A stretch of 64,000 nucleotides of DNA. It comes from Bacillus sp. OV322 (GTDB lineage: Bacteria > Bacillota > Bacilli > Bacillales > DSM-1321). Of this stretch, positions 55,968-64,000 are shown piece by piece (position 1 is the stretch's first letter; each line of letters begins with the position of its first letter). The position numbers were made by a program, and so were the translations under genes. The notes beneath the pieces are model-generated. The model did no database searches and was not told the DNA's origin. It saw only the letters and a program-made list of their open reading frames with translations. Location of the stretch: the NCBI RefSeq assembly GCF_900112495.1, contig NZ_FOMA01000001.1, positions 825,225-889,224 on the forward strand, in the 5' to 3' direction.

Positions 55968-57346
55968 AACCGATTACTGTTAAACAGCTAGTTTCGATTG
56001 TGGACGGCACCCTTGAAAAAGGAGACAAGAAACTTCTGCTAAAAGGAGCTGTATACAGAGGCGATAAATTGAGGAGCACACATTCAATTGTATTTCACAG
56101 GAAACGGATTGGTATGACGAAAGAAATATTAGAAAAATTTGTTCCTTGTGTAGTAGTGACCACTGATTTATCAGGGGAATGGAGTTCCATAGAAGGCTTG
56201 AGCATCATTGCGGTTAATGATATTGAAAAAGCTTTTTGGAAGTTTGTTGATTATTACCGGAAGTCGATATCGGCTCCAGTTGTCGCCATTACAGGTACAT
56301 GCGGTAAAACAACAACTAAAGATATGATTGTCCATATTCTTCACCATGAAAGGAATGTCCAGGCAACCCGCAGAAGCAATAACTCCAGATTAATGAGTCT
56401 TCAGTACCTGCTGAAAATGAATCGTCATACAGATGTAGGAGTTTTTGAGACAGCAGTGGGAGTGCCTGGGGATTTGAAAACCCATTTGCGTTATTTTAAA
56501 CCGGATATTGGCATTATTACCAATATTGGTGTTTATCATTTGGATGGATGCAAAACACTTGAACAGTATATTGCTGCGAAAGCAGAAATGCTGGAGGGAA
56601 TAGCAGAAGGTGGCACCTTATTTTTGAATGCCGACGATAAGAATACTGGAAAAATAGATTTAACAAAGTTTAAAGGAAGGATTGTCTGGTTTGGAGTAAA
56701 GAACAAAGTAGACTTCCAGGCCAAAAGGCTTCGTTATATAAATAATGGCATGTCATTTTACTTAATTACAGGGAAGCGGAGTTACCCTGTATTTGTCCCC
56801 GGTTATGGTGAGCATCAAGTCTATAACGCCTTGGCTGCGTTGGCTGCAGTTTCTGAATTGGGAATGGAAATGTCCATGGCGATTCATTATCTTGCCAATT
56901 TTAAAAATGAAGAGAAACATTTAGAGATCCTCTCTGGAATACAAGGGTCGACGATTCTTGATGATACATGGAGTTCGGCTCCGCTTTCCATTGAAGCAGC
57001 ACTTAATGTTTTAAATAAAATTGGCAAAGGCAAACAGAAAGCGGTATTAATTGCTGATATTAAAAGGCTGGAGGATTATTCTCTCCAATATCACAGGGAA
57101 GTTGGTGACATGATTGCCAGTTCGGAAGTGGATGTCCTTCTAACAGTTGGGGAGCAAGCCAAGGAAATTGGAAATAGGGCTCGTGAAAAAGGGTGGCAAG
57201 GCAAGCTTTTTTCATTTGAAAACATAAAGGGTCTCCCTGAAACAATCCGGGCTATCCTTAACCCTGACACCATTCTTCTTTTTAAGTCCACAAAAACATA
57301 TACAGATTTAATAAAAATAAAGGATGAAGTCATAATAAGGCACTAG
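55964..57346 (+). CDS. Mur-ligase-family protein linked to AEP synthesis
   Basis: 460 residues with MurF-like architecture. The N-terminal domain (VKQLVSIVDGTL, then AVYRGDKL where MurF has a SxDSR motif) precedes the ATPase P-loop GTCGKTTTK (111-119), the HLDGCKTLEQY region (MurF H-x-E-like helix), NADDKN, and a C-terminal domain (ILDDTWSSAPLSIEAALNVL, VLIADIKRLEDYS). The ADDxxNxNP-type MurF signatures are altered, so it is unlikely to be the housekeeping MurF. Mur ligases form amide bonds from a carboxylate and an amine with ATP; AEP could be the amine. Substrate unproven. Confidence 0.8.
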   Translation: MKPITVKQLVSIVDGTLEKGDKKLLLKGAVYRGDKLRSTHSIVFHRKRIGMTKEILEKFVPCVVVTTDLSGEWSSIEGLSIIAVNDIEKAFWKFVDYYRKSISAPVVAITGTCGKTTTKDMIVHILHHERNVQATRRSNNSRLMSLQYLLKMNRHTDVGVFETAVGVPGDLKTHLRYFKPDIGIITNIGVYHLDGCKTLEQYIAAKAEMLEGIAEGGTLFLNADDKNTGKIDLTKFKGRIVWFGVKNKVDFQAKRLRYINNGMSFYLITGKRSYPVFVPGYGEHQVYNALAALAAVSELGMEMSMAIHYLANFKNEEKHLEILSGIQGSTILDDTWSSAPLSIEAALNVLNKIGKGKQKAVLIADIKRLEDYSLQYHREVGDMIASSEVDVLLTVGEQAKEIGNRAREKGWQGKLFSFENIKGLPETIRAILNPDTILLFKSTKTYTDLIKIKDEVIIRH

Positions 57347-57384
57347 AAAGGCAAGGGGTAAAAAACTTCCCCTTGCCTTTTTAC
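57345..57384 (+). terminator. Terminator of the phosphonate operon
   Basis: AAAGGCAAGGGG and CCCCTTGCCTTTTT pair across a 10-nt loop with a T-run, overlapping the final stop codon. Confidence 0.88.
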
Positions 57385-57792
57385 GGACTACAGCCAGGTA
57401 TACGTCTTCCCCCAGCTATCTTTTGCCAAAGAAACGACTTCTTCGGCTAATTCATCTTCGACCATGTATGTGTCACCCTATTCATAAGGGTTGTAATGGA
57501 ATGCATACATCCTTCTATCGAACCTTCAATATGGCATAGTAAACACTATCCATTGTATTCAGGCGATATTAGAATGGATATGTTTAAACATTTTGAAAGC
57601 GAGCATAGATAATAAAGTAGGTTTTCAATGGTAATAAAGATACTTTTTTAAAAAGGGAAGAACATTAGCACGAGGATACACTGATTATTTACAAGCTTCT
57701 AACAAAAAGCTAATAATAAATCTTGTTCGTAAAATCGTTTTCTAAGTTTTTATCGCAAGAGAACTTGAATGATTGAGTGACAAACAAAATTT
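57385..57792. other. Intergenic with a short remnant
   Basis: The minus strand at about 57391-57470 reads VEDELAEEVVSLAKDSWGKT, then YTWL and a stop: the C-terminal end of an unidentified protein. Nothing else is supported. Confidence 0.35.
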
Positions 57793-58197
57793 TTGTTGAG
57801 TGCTGTTACCGTTTATAAAGGATCGTTAGAAGATTTCCCATTACCAGCTCAACCATCTTTAACATTATCTCCATTGAAAAAAGCAGAGGTAGCTCATCGC
57901 AAAAAAATGAAGACAACAAAAGTACCATTATCTGTATTAGGTAGTTTGTCATCCATAGGAGTAAAATCCATTGCGGGAAATTTCAATAATTTAGATATTC
58001 ACAAGTACTTAGTTCCTCCTTCTCGGGACTTTAATAGTAGCTTAGAGGAGTATACAGTGACTGTTTTCTGTGATGAACTTATTCATTTGAGAAGGAGGCA
58101 GACTGGAAATAAATATATTCTTGTTCCTAAATTTGTAGGGGAATACGAGATAAAGGTTTCTGTAATTTTGAAGAATATTCAAAGCGAGTGGAATTAG
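57793..58197 (+). CDS. Hypothetical protein, possibly truncated
   Basis: 134 residues from a TTG without a good binding site. VTVYKGSLEDFPLPAQPSLT, SLEEYTVTVFCDELIHLRRR and YILVPKFVGEYEIKVSVILK look protein-like, with a beta-rich C-terminal half. Family not recognised. It lies between the phosphonate operon and an integrase remnant. Confidence 0.4.
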   Translation: MLSAVTVYKGSLEDFPLPAQPSLTLSPLKKAEVAHRKKMKTTKVPLSVLGSLSSIGVKSIAGNFNNLDIHKYLVPPSRDFNSSLEEYTVTVFCDELIHLRRRQTGNKYILVPKFVGEYEIKVSVILKNIQSEWN

Positions 58198-58398
58198 TTA
58201 TTCCACTAGTTATTACTTATTACCGAATAGAAACTTTGTTTTAATATGATTCCTCAAATTTTCTAATAGGTATATTTGTACAAAATTTATCCACTGTAAC
58301 ATTAATATCGTAGTTTACTAGGTTTCTTTGATAAGGAGAAGAAGATGGATTTAGTAAAAAAACTAGTAGCATCCGGATAATCTAGGAGGTTCATAACA

Positions 58399-58566
58399 GT
58401 GAAAGGTAGTATCAAGAAAGACAAGAAAACAGGTAAGTATTTTTATATAATCGAGATATGGGTACTGAACCATTGACAGGGAAGCGAACAAAAAAAGAAA
58501 AGGGGATTTGTAACTAAGAAGGAAGCAGAGCTATCTCTTAGTGGATTTCTAAATGATGAAGGATAA
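58399..58566 (+). pseudogene. AP2-type integrase N-terminal remnant
   Basis: A GTG with AGGAGG upstream reads VKGSIKKDKKTGKYFYII, then in a shifted frame DMGTEPLTGKRTKK, then KGFVTKKEAELSLSGFLNDE and a stop. This is the N-terminal arm-binding domain of Tn916/phage-type tyrosine integrases (KGSIxK...YxxxxD.G..P.TGKR...GF.TKKEAE). Two frameshifts, and the catalytic part is missing. It differs from the XerD-like recombinases of elements A and B. Confidence 0.7.
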
Positions 58567-58683
58567 ATCAAGTTTCTTCCTTAGTATGAATCCATCATAG
58601 ACAAACATCAAGAAATATGGTATATTTTTCATCATAGAAAATTAGTTTCGGATGGATAAAGAAGATACAGCAAAAGCCTTTAA

Positions 58684-58787
58684 CGCCAATCAATGAACAA
58701 ATGTTAAAAATGATGATGATGCAAATGGCCTTCCCAGAAAAAATCTATCAAATGATGAGTGCTATGAACAAGCAGCAAACAAAATAA
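58684..58787 (+). repeat. Attachment repeat copy 3 (decayed)
   Basis: Same sequence with an internal deletion of about 8 bp (GGGTATGAAACC shortened to GGCC), one A lost and one substitution. It is followed by a terminator, probably the original yneF terminator. Confidence 0.85.
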
Positions 58788-58817
58788 TATTTGTTTAGAT
58801 GTTTGTTTTACATCAGC

Positions 58818-58867
58818 AAAAAACCGCCTTTCCCGGATTATATCCTAGTGAAATTGCGGTTTTTTTC
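58818..58867 (+). terminator. Terminator behind attachment copy 3
   Basis: AAAAAACCGC pairs with GCGGTTTTTTT. Probably the original terminator of yneF. Confidence 0.7.
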
Positions 58868-59150
58868 TTGCATCTATCAAGCACTTACTGCATTTTTTAG
58901 GATGAAGCAGTTTATAGCATCGGGCTAACCTGAAACCAGCTACCATATGGCAAGATGCAAAGTTTTCTAATGTGAATGAAGTTGAGAGTAGGGGAGGTTT
59001 GCTGTTTAAATTCATTCAATGGAAGTATTATAATCTGAGGATTAAAAGTGCTTATGAAATGAAAACCTAAAAACTCATAACTGGAAGTGTTCAAGTCTCT
59101 AGATCGATAATTTATTTTAATAAAGATAATTATCGAAAGAGAATTTGTTG
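58868..59150. other. Intergenic, nothing recognised
   Basis: AT-rich, no supported frame. Confidence 0.4.
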
Positions 59151-59324
59151 TTAATTAGAAGTATGTTTATTCCACTTTGATATATTTGTATTTAAATTAA
59201 GCAGGTAATCAAGTTCCTGGCTTTTTCTTACAGTAACTGGAGAGGACAATCCGTATTTTAATCCTGCTTCAATCATTTTACCTCTATGCGTTTTAATCAT
59301 TTCAGATAATAAAAGAACAGTCAT
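59151..59324 (-). CDS. Spo0E-like aspartyl-phosphate phosphatase
   Basis: 57 residues: LSEMIKTHRGKMIEAGLKYG, LSSPVTVRKSQELDYLLNLN. The GLKYG and SQELD(Y)LLN motifs define the Spo0E family of helical-hairpin phosphatases that dephosphorylate Spo0A~P or related regulators. No strong ribosome binding site is seen. The target regulator cannot be read from sequence. Confidence 0.75.
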   Translation of the reverse strand: MTVLLLSEMIKTHRGKMIEAGLKYGLSSPVTVRKSQELDYLLNLNTNISKWNKHTSN

Positions 59325-59465
59325 TACTGAATCCTCATTTCAAAGGTATTTATAATATATATCGGTACGTTTTGTGGGGCATTAAGATATATTTTACAAT
59401 TTTTGAAGAATATAGGAGAATTGGCAGCCGAAAGGTCCAAGTGAAATGGATAAAAGGTATATATT

Positions 59466-59912
59466 TCATTCAGCACATAAACCTGCTGCCTTTTTCACCG
59501 CCCAGCGTTGATGTTCATGTGTTAATGCTTTTACAGCATCGCTCGGAATTGCCCATTCAAGGATATGGTCTTTTTCAATAGGATCGCATAATTTTACTCC
59601 TAATTTACACAGATAGAAATCTCCAACCGCCAAATAGTGTGCAGAATACCTTGTTGAATAATGATAAAGCTGTGCTTTTCCAATATGTTCACCGATTATA
59701 ATGGAGTAGCCCGTTTCCTCTATAATCTCTCTTTTGAGAGCGTCAAGAGGAGTTTCGTTTACTTCAATTCCGCCACCTGGTAAAAAAAACCTTTCCTGTA
59801 TCCGGATAATTGCAATTTCATTTTTGTTGTTAAATATTAACCCATAACTACCTTCGCGTTTAAAATAATTAATATTCGTCTCTTTGGTGCCAAAAGTTTG
59901 CATATGAATCAT
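59466..59912 (-). CDS. NUDIX hydrolase
   Basis: 148 residues. The NUDIX box (GX5EX7REUXEEXGU) starts at PGGGIEVNE and ends KREIIEETGY, all catalytic Glu present. The family hydrolyses nucleoside-diphosphate-linked compounds; the substrate is unknown. AGGGAG precedes the first ATG; a second ATG lies 3 codons later. Confidence 0.88.
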   Translation of the reverse strand: MIHMQTFGTKETNINYFKREGSYGLIFNNKNEIAIIRIQERFFLPGGGIEVNETPLDALKREIIEETGYSIIIGEHIGKAQLYHYSTRYSAHYLAVGDFYLCKLGVKLCDPIEKDHILEWAIPSDAVKALTHEHQRWAVKKAAGLCAE

Positions 59913-60036
59913 GCAGCTCCCTTAAACTTTTTTTTACATATTATCTCATTATTTAAATCAAAACAATTTTTTGCTTCTAATTATACCTGTAAATTACTTC
60001 CCGCAATAGAAATTTCGTTTATATTCTGTTGAACTG

Positions 60037-60243
60037 CTAATTCTTTTGTTTTTTAGCTTCTTTATAACTGATAAAGCCAAATAAACTGCAAACTATTATT
60101 GGAACTCCGCAAAATAAAGCTGTTTCAGATACCAATCCTTTTGGGTACCCGCCGATTATAAGGAAAAAATAGCCCGCTACAATCAAGCAAAAGAAAATAG
60201 CTATGGCTGCAAGAAGTAAGGGGCCGCCAATGAAATTTTTCAC
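60037..60243 (-). CDS. Small two-helix membrane protein
   Basis: 68 residues from a GTG at 60243 with AAGGAG 7 bp upstream. Two membrane segments (GGPLLLAAIAIFFCLIVAGY, TALFCGVPIIVCSLFGFISY) and a Lys-rich end. Family not recognised. Confidence 0.6.
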   Translation of the reverse strand: MKNFIGGPLLLAAIAIFFCLIVAGYFFLIIGGYPKGLVSETALFCGVPIIVCSLFGFISYKEAKKQKN

Positions 60244-60261
60244 TTTTTCACTCCTTGCCAA

Positions 60262-60644
60262 TATTAAAGAATTACATATAAGTTTTCCTGAATGAGAAAA
60301 TTTATGTTAAGAACTCATATTGGCCATTGGCTATGGAGGGTCGAAACCTGTATCTGATTCCCCGCTGGAGCCGTACGCGGCGAACCTCCGCTGATAAACA
60401 AAATCAAAATTATGTTAACGAAGCCTTGGATTGCAAAACTTTACTTAGGAGAAATAATGAATAAAAAGGAGGGTTGAAAGAGAGTCTGCAAAATTATATT
60501 AAAAACAAACTATTTAAGAATAAGAATGATAGTAAGCAAACTTTTGCAGGGAGAGGAATAATTTCATGTATAGGCACGTTGTTATTTAAGAATAAAACTT
60601 TGTAAGCATTCAGGGATCTATCCTAAGTACTGTACTATATAATA
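60262..60644. other. Intergenic, nothing recognised
   Basis: No supported frame or structure apart from a GC-richer patch at about 60340-60400. Confidence 0.35.
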
Positions 60645-60812
60645 TCAGACTGCATTTGCTTTAAAAAACGTCTGGTCATACTGATTTAGCAGCCGGTCAA
60701 GTTCCTGACTGTATTTAAGTGTAATATTTGAATTTAAACCATTCTTAGATACAATGAAAATAAGCTCAGTTCTTTTTTCTTCAATTAGATCAAGGAACTC
60801 TTTTTTGTTCAC
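60645..60812 (-). CDS. Spo0E-like aspartyl-phosphate phosphatase, second copy
   Basis: 55 residues from a GTG with AAAGGAA upstream: KKEFLDLIEEKRTELIFIVS, LNSNITLKYSQELDRLLNQY. SQELDRLLN is the family motif. It differs clearly from the copy at 59151, so they are not recent duplicates. Confidence 0.75.
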   Translation of the reverse strand: MNKKEFLDLIEEKRTELIFIVSKNGLNSNITLKYSQELDRLLNQYDQTFFKANAV

Positions 60813-61092
60813 AGCTGTTTTTCCTTTCTGAAACCCAAAGAAAGTTTTGGGACATAGTATGTATTGTAATTGTAAATAATGTATGATTATTACAATTATA
60901 ATGTTTTGTGGTAATTAATTCAAATGGTTCTAATCGATAAATTATAAAATATATAAGAAATATAATTGTTTTAATAAAAATATTTATACATTGAAAAATT
61001 AGTTAGGCTATATTTTAAAATTGTTAGTTATCTTTTGGACTATCGTTTGTTAAAATAGTAATATATTGCTAATAATAGGAGTTGGCTAAATT

Positions 61093-61800
61093 TTGGCAGA
61101 TGTTAATTTTTTTCTTGCGTTCGGAGCTGGAGTTTTAAGCTTTATTTCTCCTTGCTGCTTGCCTTTATACCCAGCTTTTCTCTCTTATATAACAGGAATG
61201 AGTGTCGGGGAGATTAAGTCGCAAAATGTCATGCTTCATAAAAGGAGTTTTCTGCACACCTTATTCTTTTTAATTGGTTTTTCTATAGTCTTTCTTGCGA
61301 TTGGTTTTGGAACATCTTTGCTTGGTAATTTTTTTACCTTATATAAAGATTTAATACGCCAGGTAGGGGCAATCATTATTATTTTCTTTGGATTAGTCAT
61401 AGTTGGTGTTTTTTCTCCTTCTTTTCTGATGAGAGACAAGCGATTTGAGTTTAAAAACCGCCCAGGGGGACTTATAGGTTCTGCACTCATTGGTTTAGCT
61501 TTTGCTGCAGGATGGACGCCATGCACGGGACCTATTTTAGGATCTGTTATTTATATGTCAACAAGTAATCCCGGTTCTGCATTAATATACATGATTGCTT
61601 ACATACTTGGCTTTGCCATTCCGTTCTTTGTTCTTTCTTTTTTTATCGGAAAGATGAAGCTAATAAAAAAATACAGCAGTTCTATTGTCCGGGCGGGGGG
61701 ATATCTCATGATCGTAATGGGAATTGTGCTGTTTTTTGATTGGATGACAAAGGTATACATGGTTTTCACATTGATATTTGGAGGCTTTAAAGGATTTTGA
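61093..61800 (+). CDS. ccdA: Cytochrome c biogenesis protein CcdA
   Basis: 235 residues, six membrane helices. It carries electrons across the membrane from thioredoxin to ResA and spore StoA. The redox cysteines lie in ISPCCLPLYP (Cys21-22) and WTPCTGP. TTG start with AGGAG about 10 bp upstream. A promoter-like TTGGAC-18-TAATAT lies at about 61036-61065. In B. subtilis it follows yneF directly; here 19 kb of mobile DNA intervenes. Confidence 0.95.
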   Translation: MADVNFFLAFGAGVLSFISPCCLPLYPAFLSYITGMSVGEIKSQNVMLHKRSFLHTLFFLIGFSIVFLAIGFGTSLLGNFFTLYKDLIRQVGAIIIIFFGLVIVGVFSPSFLMRDKRFEFKNRPGGLIGSALIGLAFAAGWTPCTGPILGSVIYMSTSNPGSALIYMIAYILGFAIPFFVLSFFIGKMKLIKKYSSSIVRAGGYLMIVMGIVLFFDWMTKVYMVFTLIFGGFKGF

Positions 61801-61979
61801 ATTCTTGAAATTTGTAAGGCAGACGGTTTCTAATGATGAATTCATTGAAAATATTACTTGATTCGGATATATTTAACATTGTGTTTATTACGGGCCTAAT
61901 GTGCCTTTCGAATTAATAATACGAGTTTTACACAAAATAATAGATTGTGTTTTTTGTTGTATTAAAGGAGGATCCGGCA

Positions 61980-62339
61980 ATGGCCAGAATATTAATAGTC
62001 GATGATGCAAAATTTATGAGAATTACCTTATCCAATATTTTAACTAAAGCAGACCATGAAATTATCGGAGAAGGGGAAAATGGCAGAGAAGCAGTAAATC
62101 TGTATCGTGAATTGCATCCTGACCTGGTCACAATGGACATCACTATGCCGGTAATGAGCGGACTTGATGCTGTCAAAGAGATTAAAAGTGAGTTTCCTGA
62201 TGCTAAGGTAATTATGTGTTCAGCTATGGGACAGCAGAAAATGGTGGTTGAAGCCATAGAAGCAGGGGCTAAAGACTTTATTGTAAAGCCGTTCGATGAA
62301 AATCGGGTTGTGGAAGCGATTAGCCGGGTTCTGGATTAA
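61980..62339 (+). CDS. yneI: Response-regulator-like protein YneI (CheY-type receiver)
   Basis: 119 residues, receiver domain only. Phosphoacceptor Asp53 in TMDITMPVMSG, acidic pair in LIVDDAKFMR, and the conserved Lys in FIVKPFDEN. AAAGGAGGATCC precedes the ATG at 61980. No output domain. In B. subtilis it lies between ccdA and ccdC, though it is not needed for cytochrome c synthesis. Confidence 0.94.
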   Translation: MARILIVDDAKFMRITLSNILTKADHEIIGEGENGREAVNLYRELHPDLVTMDITMPVMSGLDAVKEIKSEFPDAKVIMCSAMGQQKMVVEAIEAGAKDFIVKPFDENRVVEAISRVLD

Positions 62340-62366
62340 ACCGTTTAGAGTACTAAACGGTTTTCG
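62339..62366 (+). terminator. Terminator of yneI
   Basis: AAACCGTTTAG, AGTA, CTAAACGGTTTT; overlaps the stop codon. Confidence 0.85.
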
Positions 62367-62613
62367 TTATTTCAGGAAAACAGAAACAATTATTTTGTTT
62401 CTTGTATTATCTATTATATAATTAACATGGAGATTATATATAAAGAGGATCTGTTTTACCCTTTATGTTGATTTTGGTTCATTGCATTTGGCGCAAAAGG
62501 CGTTACACGCTTTACACCCAAAGTATTGAGCACGAGCGTTGCGTAAAAAGTGTGCATATGAAGCGGTAATCTGCTGCAAGATAAACAGAGCCTATAAAAA
62601 AGGATGATAATAG

Positions 62614-63090
62614 GTGCTATATATTTCATCAGGACTTGCAATTGTCATGGCAATCATGGTTTTGGTCATTAGAGTGAAGGCGGCCAAAAAGCCAACTAAT
62701 ATAAGAAAAATCATCTTACCGCCTATATTTATGAGCACGGGGGCACTGATGTATCTTGTTCCTGAGTTTAGATTAACAAAAAATGAAATTTTGGAAGCGG
62801 TCGTTTTTGGGGTGCTGTTTTCATTTTTGCTGATAAGGACCTCCAACTTTGAAGTGCGCGCTGACCAGATATACCTTCAGCGCTCAAAAGCATTTATTTT
62901 TATTTTGGGAGGCCTTGTGGTAGTAAGAATCATTGCCAAACTTGTGCTGAGCTATAGTATAGATGTTGGCCAGCTTAGCGGCATGTTCTTTTTGCTGGCA
63001 TATTCCATGATAGTCCCTTGGAGAATTGCGATGTTTCTGCAGTACAGGAAAGTGAAAAATGAACACATGCTGAAACCGAAAATTCTTTAA
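62614..63090 (+). CDS. ccdC: CcdC family membrane protein (YneJ)
   Basis: 158 residues, five membrane helices (SGLAIVMAIMVLVIRVKAAK, LPPIFMSTGALMYLVPEF and further). GTG start with AAAGGATG upstream. The third member of the ccdA-yneI-ccdC block. The biochemical role is unclear in the family. Followed by a terminator. Confidence 0.92.
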   Translation: MLYISSGLAIVMAIMVLVIRVKAAKKPTNIRKIILPPIFMSTGALMYLVPEFRLTKNEILEAVVFGVLFSFLLIRTSNFEVRADQIYLQRSKAFIFILGGLVVVRIIAKLVLSYSIDVGQLSGMFFLLAYSMIVPWRIAMFLQYRKVKNEHMLKPKIL

Positions 63091-63113
63091 ACCCGCCTAT
63101 TGCGGGTTTTTTG
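63091..63113 (+). terminator. Terminator of ccdC
   Basis: ACCCGC, CTATT, GCGGGT, T6. Confidence 0.88.
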
Positions 63114-63159
63114 ATATCGGTCCAGACTATAAGATGATTATAATGGAGGTTTTAGAACA

Positions 63160-63459
63160 ATGACTGAAATTATCTTAAATGATGTGCATATTAAAGCTGA
63201 GAATTTTACAGCAGAAAAGGCTGGGAATTACAAAGGAGAGAAAGAACTTAATAAAATAAGTTTTAGCTTTAAAGTTTCGAGCAGTGAATATCACGATATT
63301 ACTGTACTCCTATATGGTCTTAACTTTGACGTGCGCGTTCCGGAGTTTGATATGGAGTTTCCAGCTACCATCCTTAATTATTCAACATCCATTACCAATT
63401 TATATAAGGAAAATGAAGTTGGCGATTTCAGTTTAGAATTGATAGAGATAACAGAATAG
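63160..63459 (+). CDS. DUF3219 (YkvR-like) protein
   Basis: 99 residues, beta-rich: ISFSFKVSSSEYHDITVLLY, GLNFDVRVPEFDMEFPATIL, NYSTSITNLYKENEVGDF. These match the small cytoplasmic YkvR family of unknown function. ATGGAGG lies upstream of the ATG. Confidence 0.82.
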   Translation: MTEIILNDVHIKAENFTAEKAGNYKGEKELNKISFSFKVSSSEYHDITVLLYGLNFDVRVPEFDMEFPATILNYSTSITNLYKENEVGDFSLELIEITE

Positions 63460-63486
63460 AGGTGTAACAGATCTGTTATCTCTATT
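63446..63486 (+). terminator. Terminator of the DUF3219 gene
   Basis: AGAGATAACAGA pairs with TCTGTTATCTCT across about 14 nt, then ATTTTAA. The 5' arm lies inside the coding end. Confidence 0.6.
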
Positions 63487-63496
63487 TTAAGCGGTT

Positions 63497-63637
63497 CTAA
63501 AACATTGTTTTTATTATATTTTCCTCAAACGAACATTCTGTGCATGTCACTGTGATTTCCAGTGCGTCTTCACTTAATGAATGAAGGGTTTCTTTTTTGC
63601 AGTTTTTACAATATCTCTTTTCAGTAAACTTCTTCAC
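63497..63637 (-). CDS. Small zinc-ribbon protein, 46 aa
   Basis: GTG start with AGGAG 8 bp upstream. KRYCKNCKKETLHSLSEDAL and VTCTECSFEENII give two CxxC knuckles about 30 residues apart, a minimal zinc ribbon. Function unknown. It lies convergent to the DUF3219 gene. Confidence 0.65.
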   Translation of the reverse strand: MKKFTEKRYCKNCKKETLHSLSEDALEITVTCTECSFEENIIKTMF

Positions 63638-63755
63638 TAAAAGGACTCCTTTCTATAATGCAACATCAAAAACAGCTTGGTTTATCTGTTTATTGTACCC
63701 TTATTTTTATGCGTTACTATTTTCTGTGATAGGATTTATAAGCGGAAAAAAAGAG

Positions 63756-63784
63756 TTGACTTTATACGTAGATTCAAGTATTAT
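63756..63784 (+). promoter_or_regulatory. rRNA operon promoter
   Basis: TTGACT, 17-bp spacer, TATTAT, about 145 bp ahead of the 16S start. The leader contains the typical TGCTCTTTGAAAACTGAAC antitermination/processing region (about 63845-63868). Confidence 0.75.
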
Positions 63785-63930
63785 TAAAAAGCTGTCAACG
63801 ATAGCTGATGAAAAATGATTTTTGCAGATTGTTGAGTAAAAACATTGCTCTTTGAAAACTGAACAAAACTAAGCGCCAACGTTTTAAAATAGTGAGCACA
63901 CACTCTAAAAGCAAATGAGCAAGTCAAACA

Positions 63931-64000
63931 TTTCTTCGGAGAGTTTGATCCTGGCTCAGGACGAACGCTGGCGGCGTGCCTAATACATGCAAGTCGAGCG
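63931..64000 (+). rRNA. 16S ribosomal RNA, 5' end (partial)
   Basis: TTTCTTCGGAGAGTTTGATC and the following CTGGCTCAGGACGAACGC are the universal 16S 5' sequence for Firmicutes. The first 70 bases are in the window; the rest lies outside. Confidence 0.97.

Larger units (their letters stand above)
45951..58787. mobile_element. Integrative element B at yneF
   Basis: The element lies between attachment copies 2 and 3. The left end repeats the hairpin plus recombinase design of element A. Cargo: SinI-like remnant, GNAT enzyme, secreted protein, phage-derived genes, phosphonate/Mur-ligase operon. A second, unrelated integrase remnant (58399-58566) near the right end suggests a composite of successive insertions. 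Confidence 0.72.

Noticed and set aside
63597..63818. 73-codon frame upstream of the 16S rRNA gene
   Set aside because: It overlaps the zinc-ribbon gene and the rRNA promoter and has no family match.

Overview
The window comes from a low-GC, endospore-forming member of the Bacillaceae. The backbone follows the Bacillus subtilis order closely: mutS-mutL, miaA-hfq-spoVK, hflX(ynbA)-ynbB-glnR-glnA, lexA-yneA-yneB-ynzC, sirA-yneF, ccdA-yneI-ccdC, and finally the promoter and first bases of a 16S rRNA gene. Sporulation and germination genes (spoVK, sirA, a yra coat operon, a gerA-type receptor operon, a Spo0M-like protein, two Spo0E-like phosphatases) confirm a spore former. The species cannot be fixed from the sequence; a Cytobacillus/Mesobacillus-type genome is a guess.

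Region by region. 1-19307 is mostly housekeeping DNA, with an accessory stretch at 2.6-11 kb that holds two frameshifted genes. 19252-25914 is a genomic island in the 3' end of glnA. It is bounded by a 44-bp direct repeat and replaces the last codons and terminator of glnA. It carries one four-gene operon: a winged-helix-like protein, two coiled-coil proteins and an 1100-residue UPF1-like SF1 helicase with an N-terminal membrane segment. No recombinase is visible. 26-35 kb holds a decayed XRE regulator, the yraG-yraF-adhB-yraE-yraD spore coat operon, an IS1182-type remnant, a royal-jelly/yellow-type protein and a ger operon. An apparently orphan yybP-ykoY manganese riboswitch follows. 36.4-39.5 kb is the SOS/lexA region; tkt, which B. 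subtilis has here, is missing.

39420-58787 is a tandem pair of related integrative elements in the 3' end of yneF. The yneF end occurs three times (two perfect 127-bp copies and one decayed copy). Both elements start with the same hairpin plus tyrosine-recombinase gene, and both recombinases are broken. Element A carries a small operon with a secreted cysteine-containing peptide, an EAL protein, an IS66 remnant and an ABC-F ATPase behind a long hairpin. Element B carries a SinI-like remnant, a GNAT enzyme, a phage-derived cluster and a four-gene operon. That operon combines PEP mutase (fused to a degenerate nucleotidyltransferase), phosphonopyruvate decarboxylase, an AEP transaminase and a Mur-ligase-like enzyme. 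It should make 2-aminoethylphosphonate and probably conjugate it. After the third yneF copy the backbone resumes with ccdA.

The strongest candidates for undescribed biology are the glnA-island helicase operon, the phosphonate/Mur-ligase operon, and the secreted-peptide operon. Several genes are broken by single-base changes, mostly in homopolymers, so sequencing error must be excluded before calling them pseudogenes.
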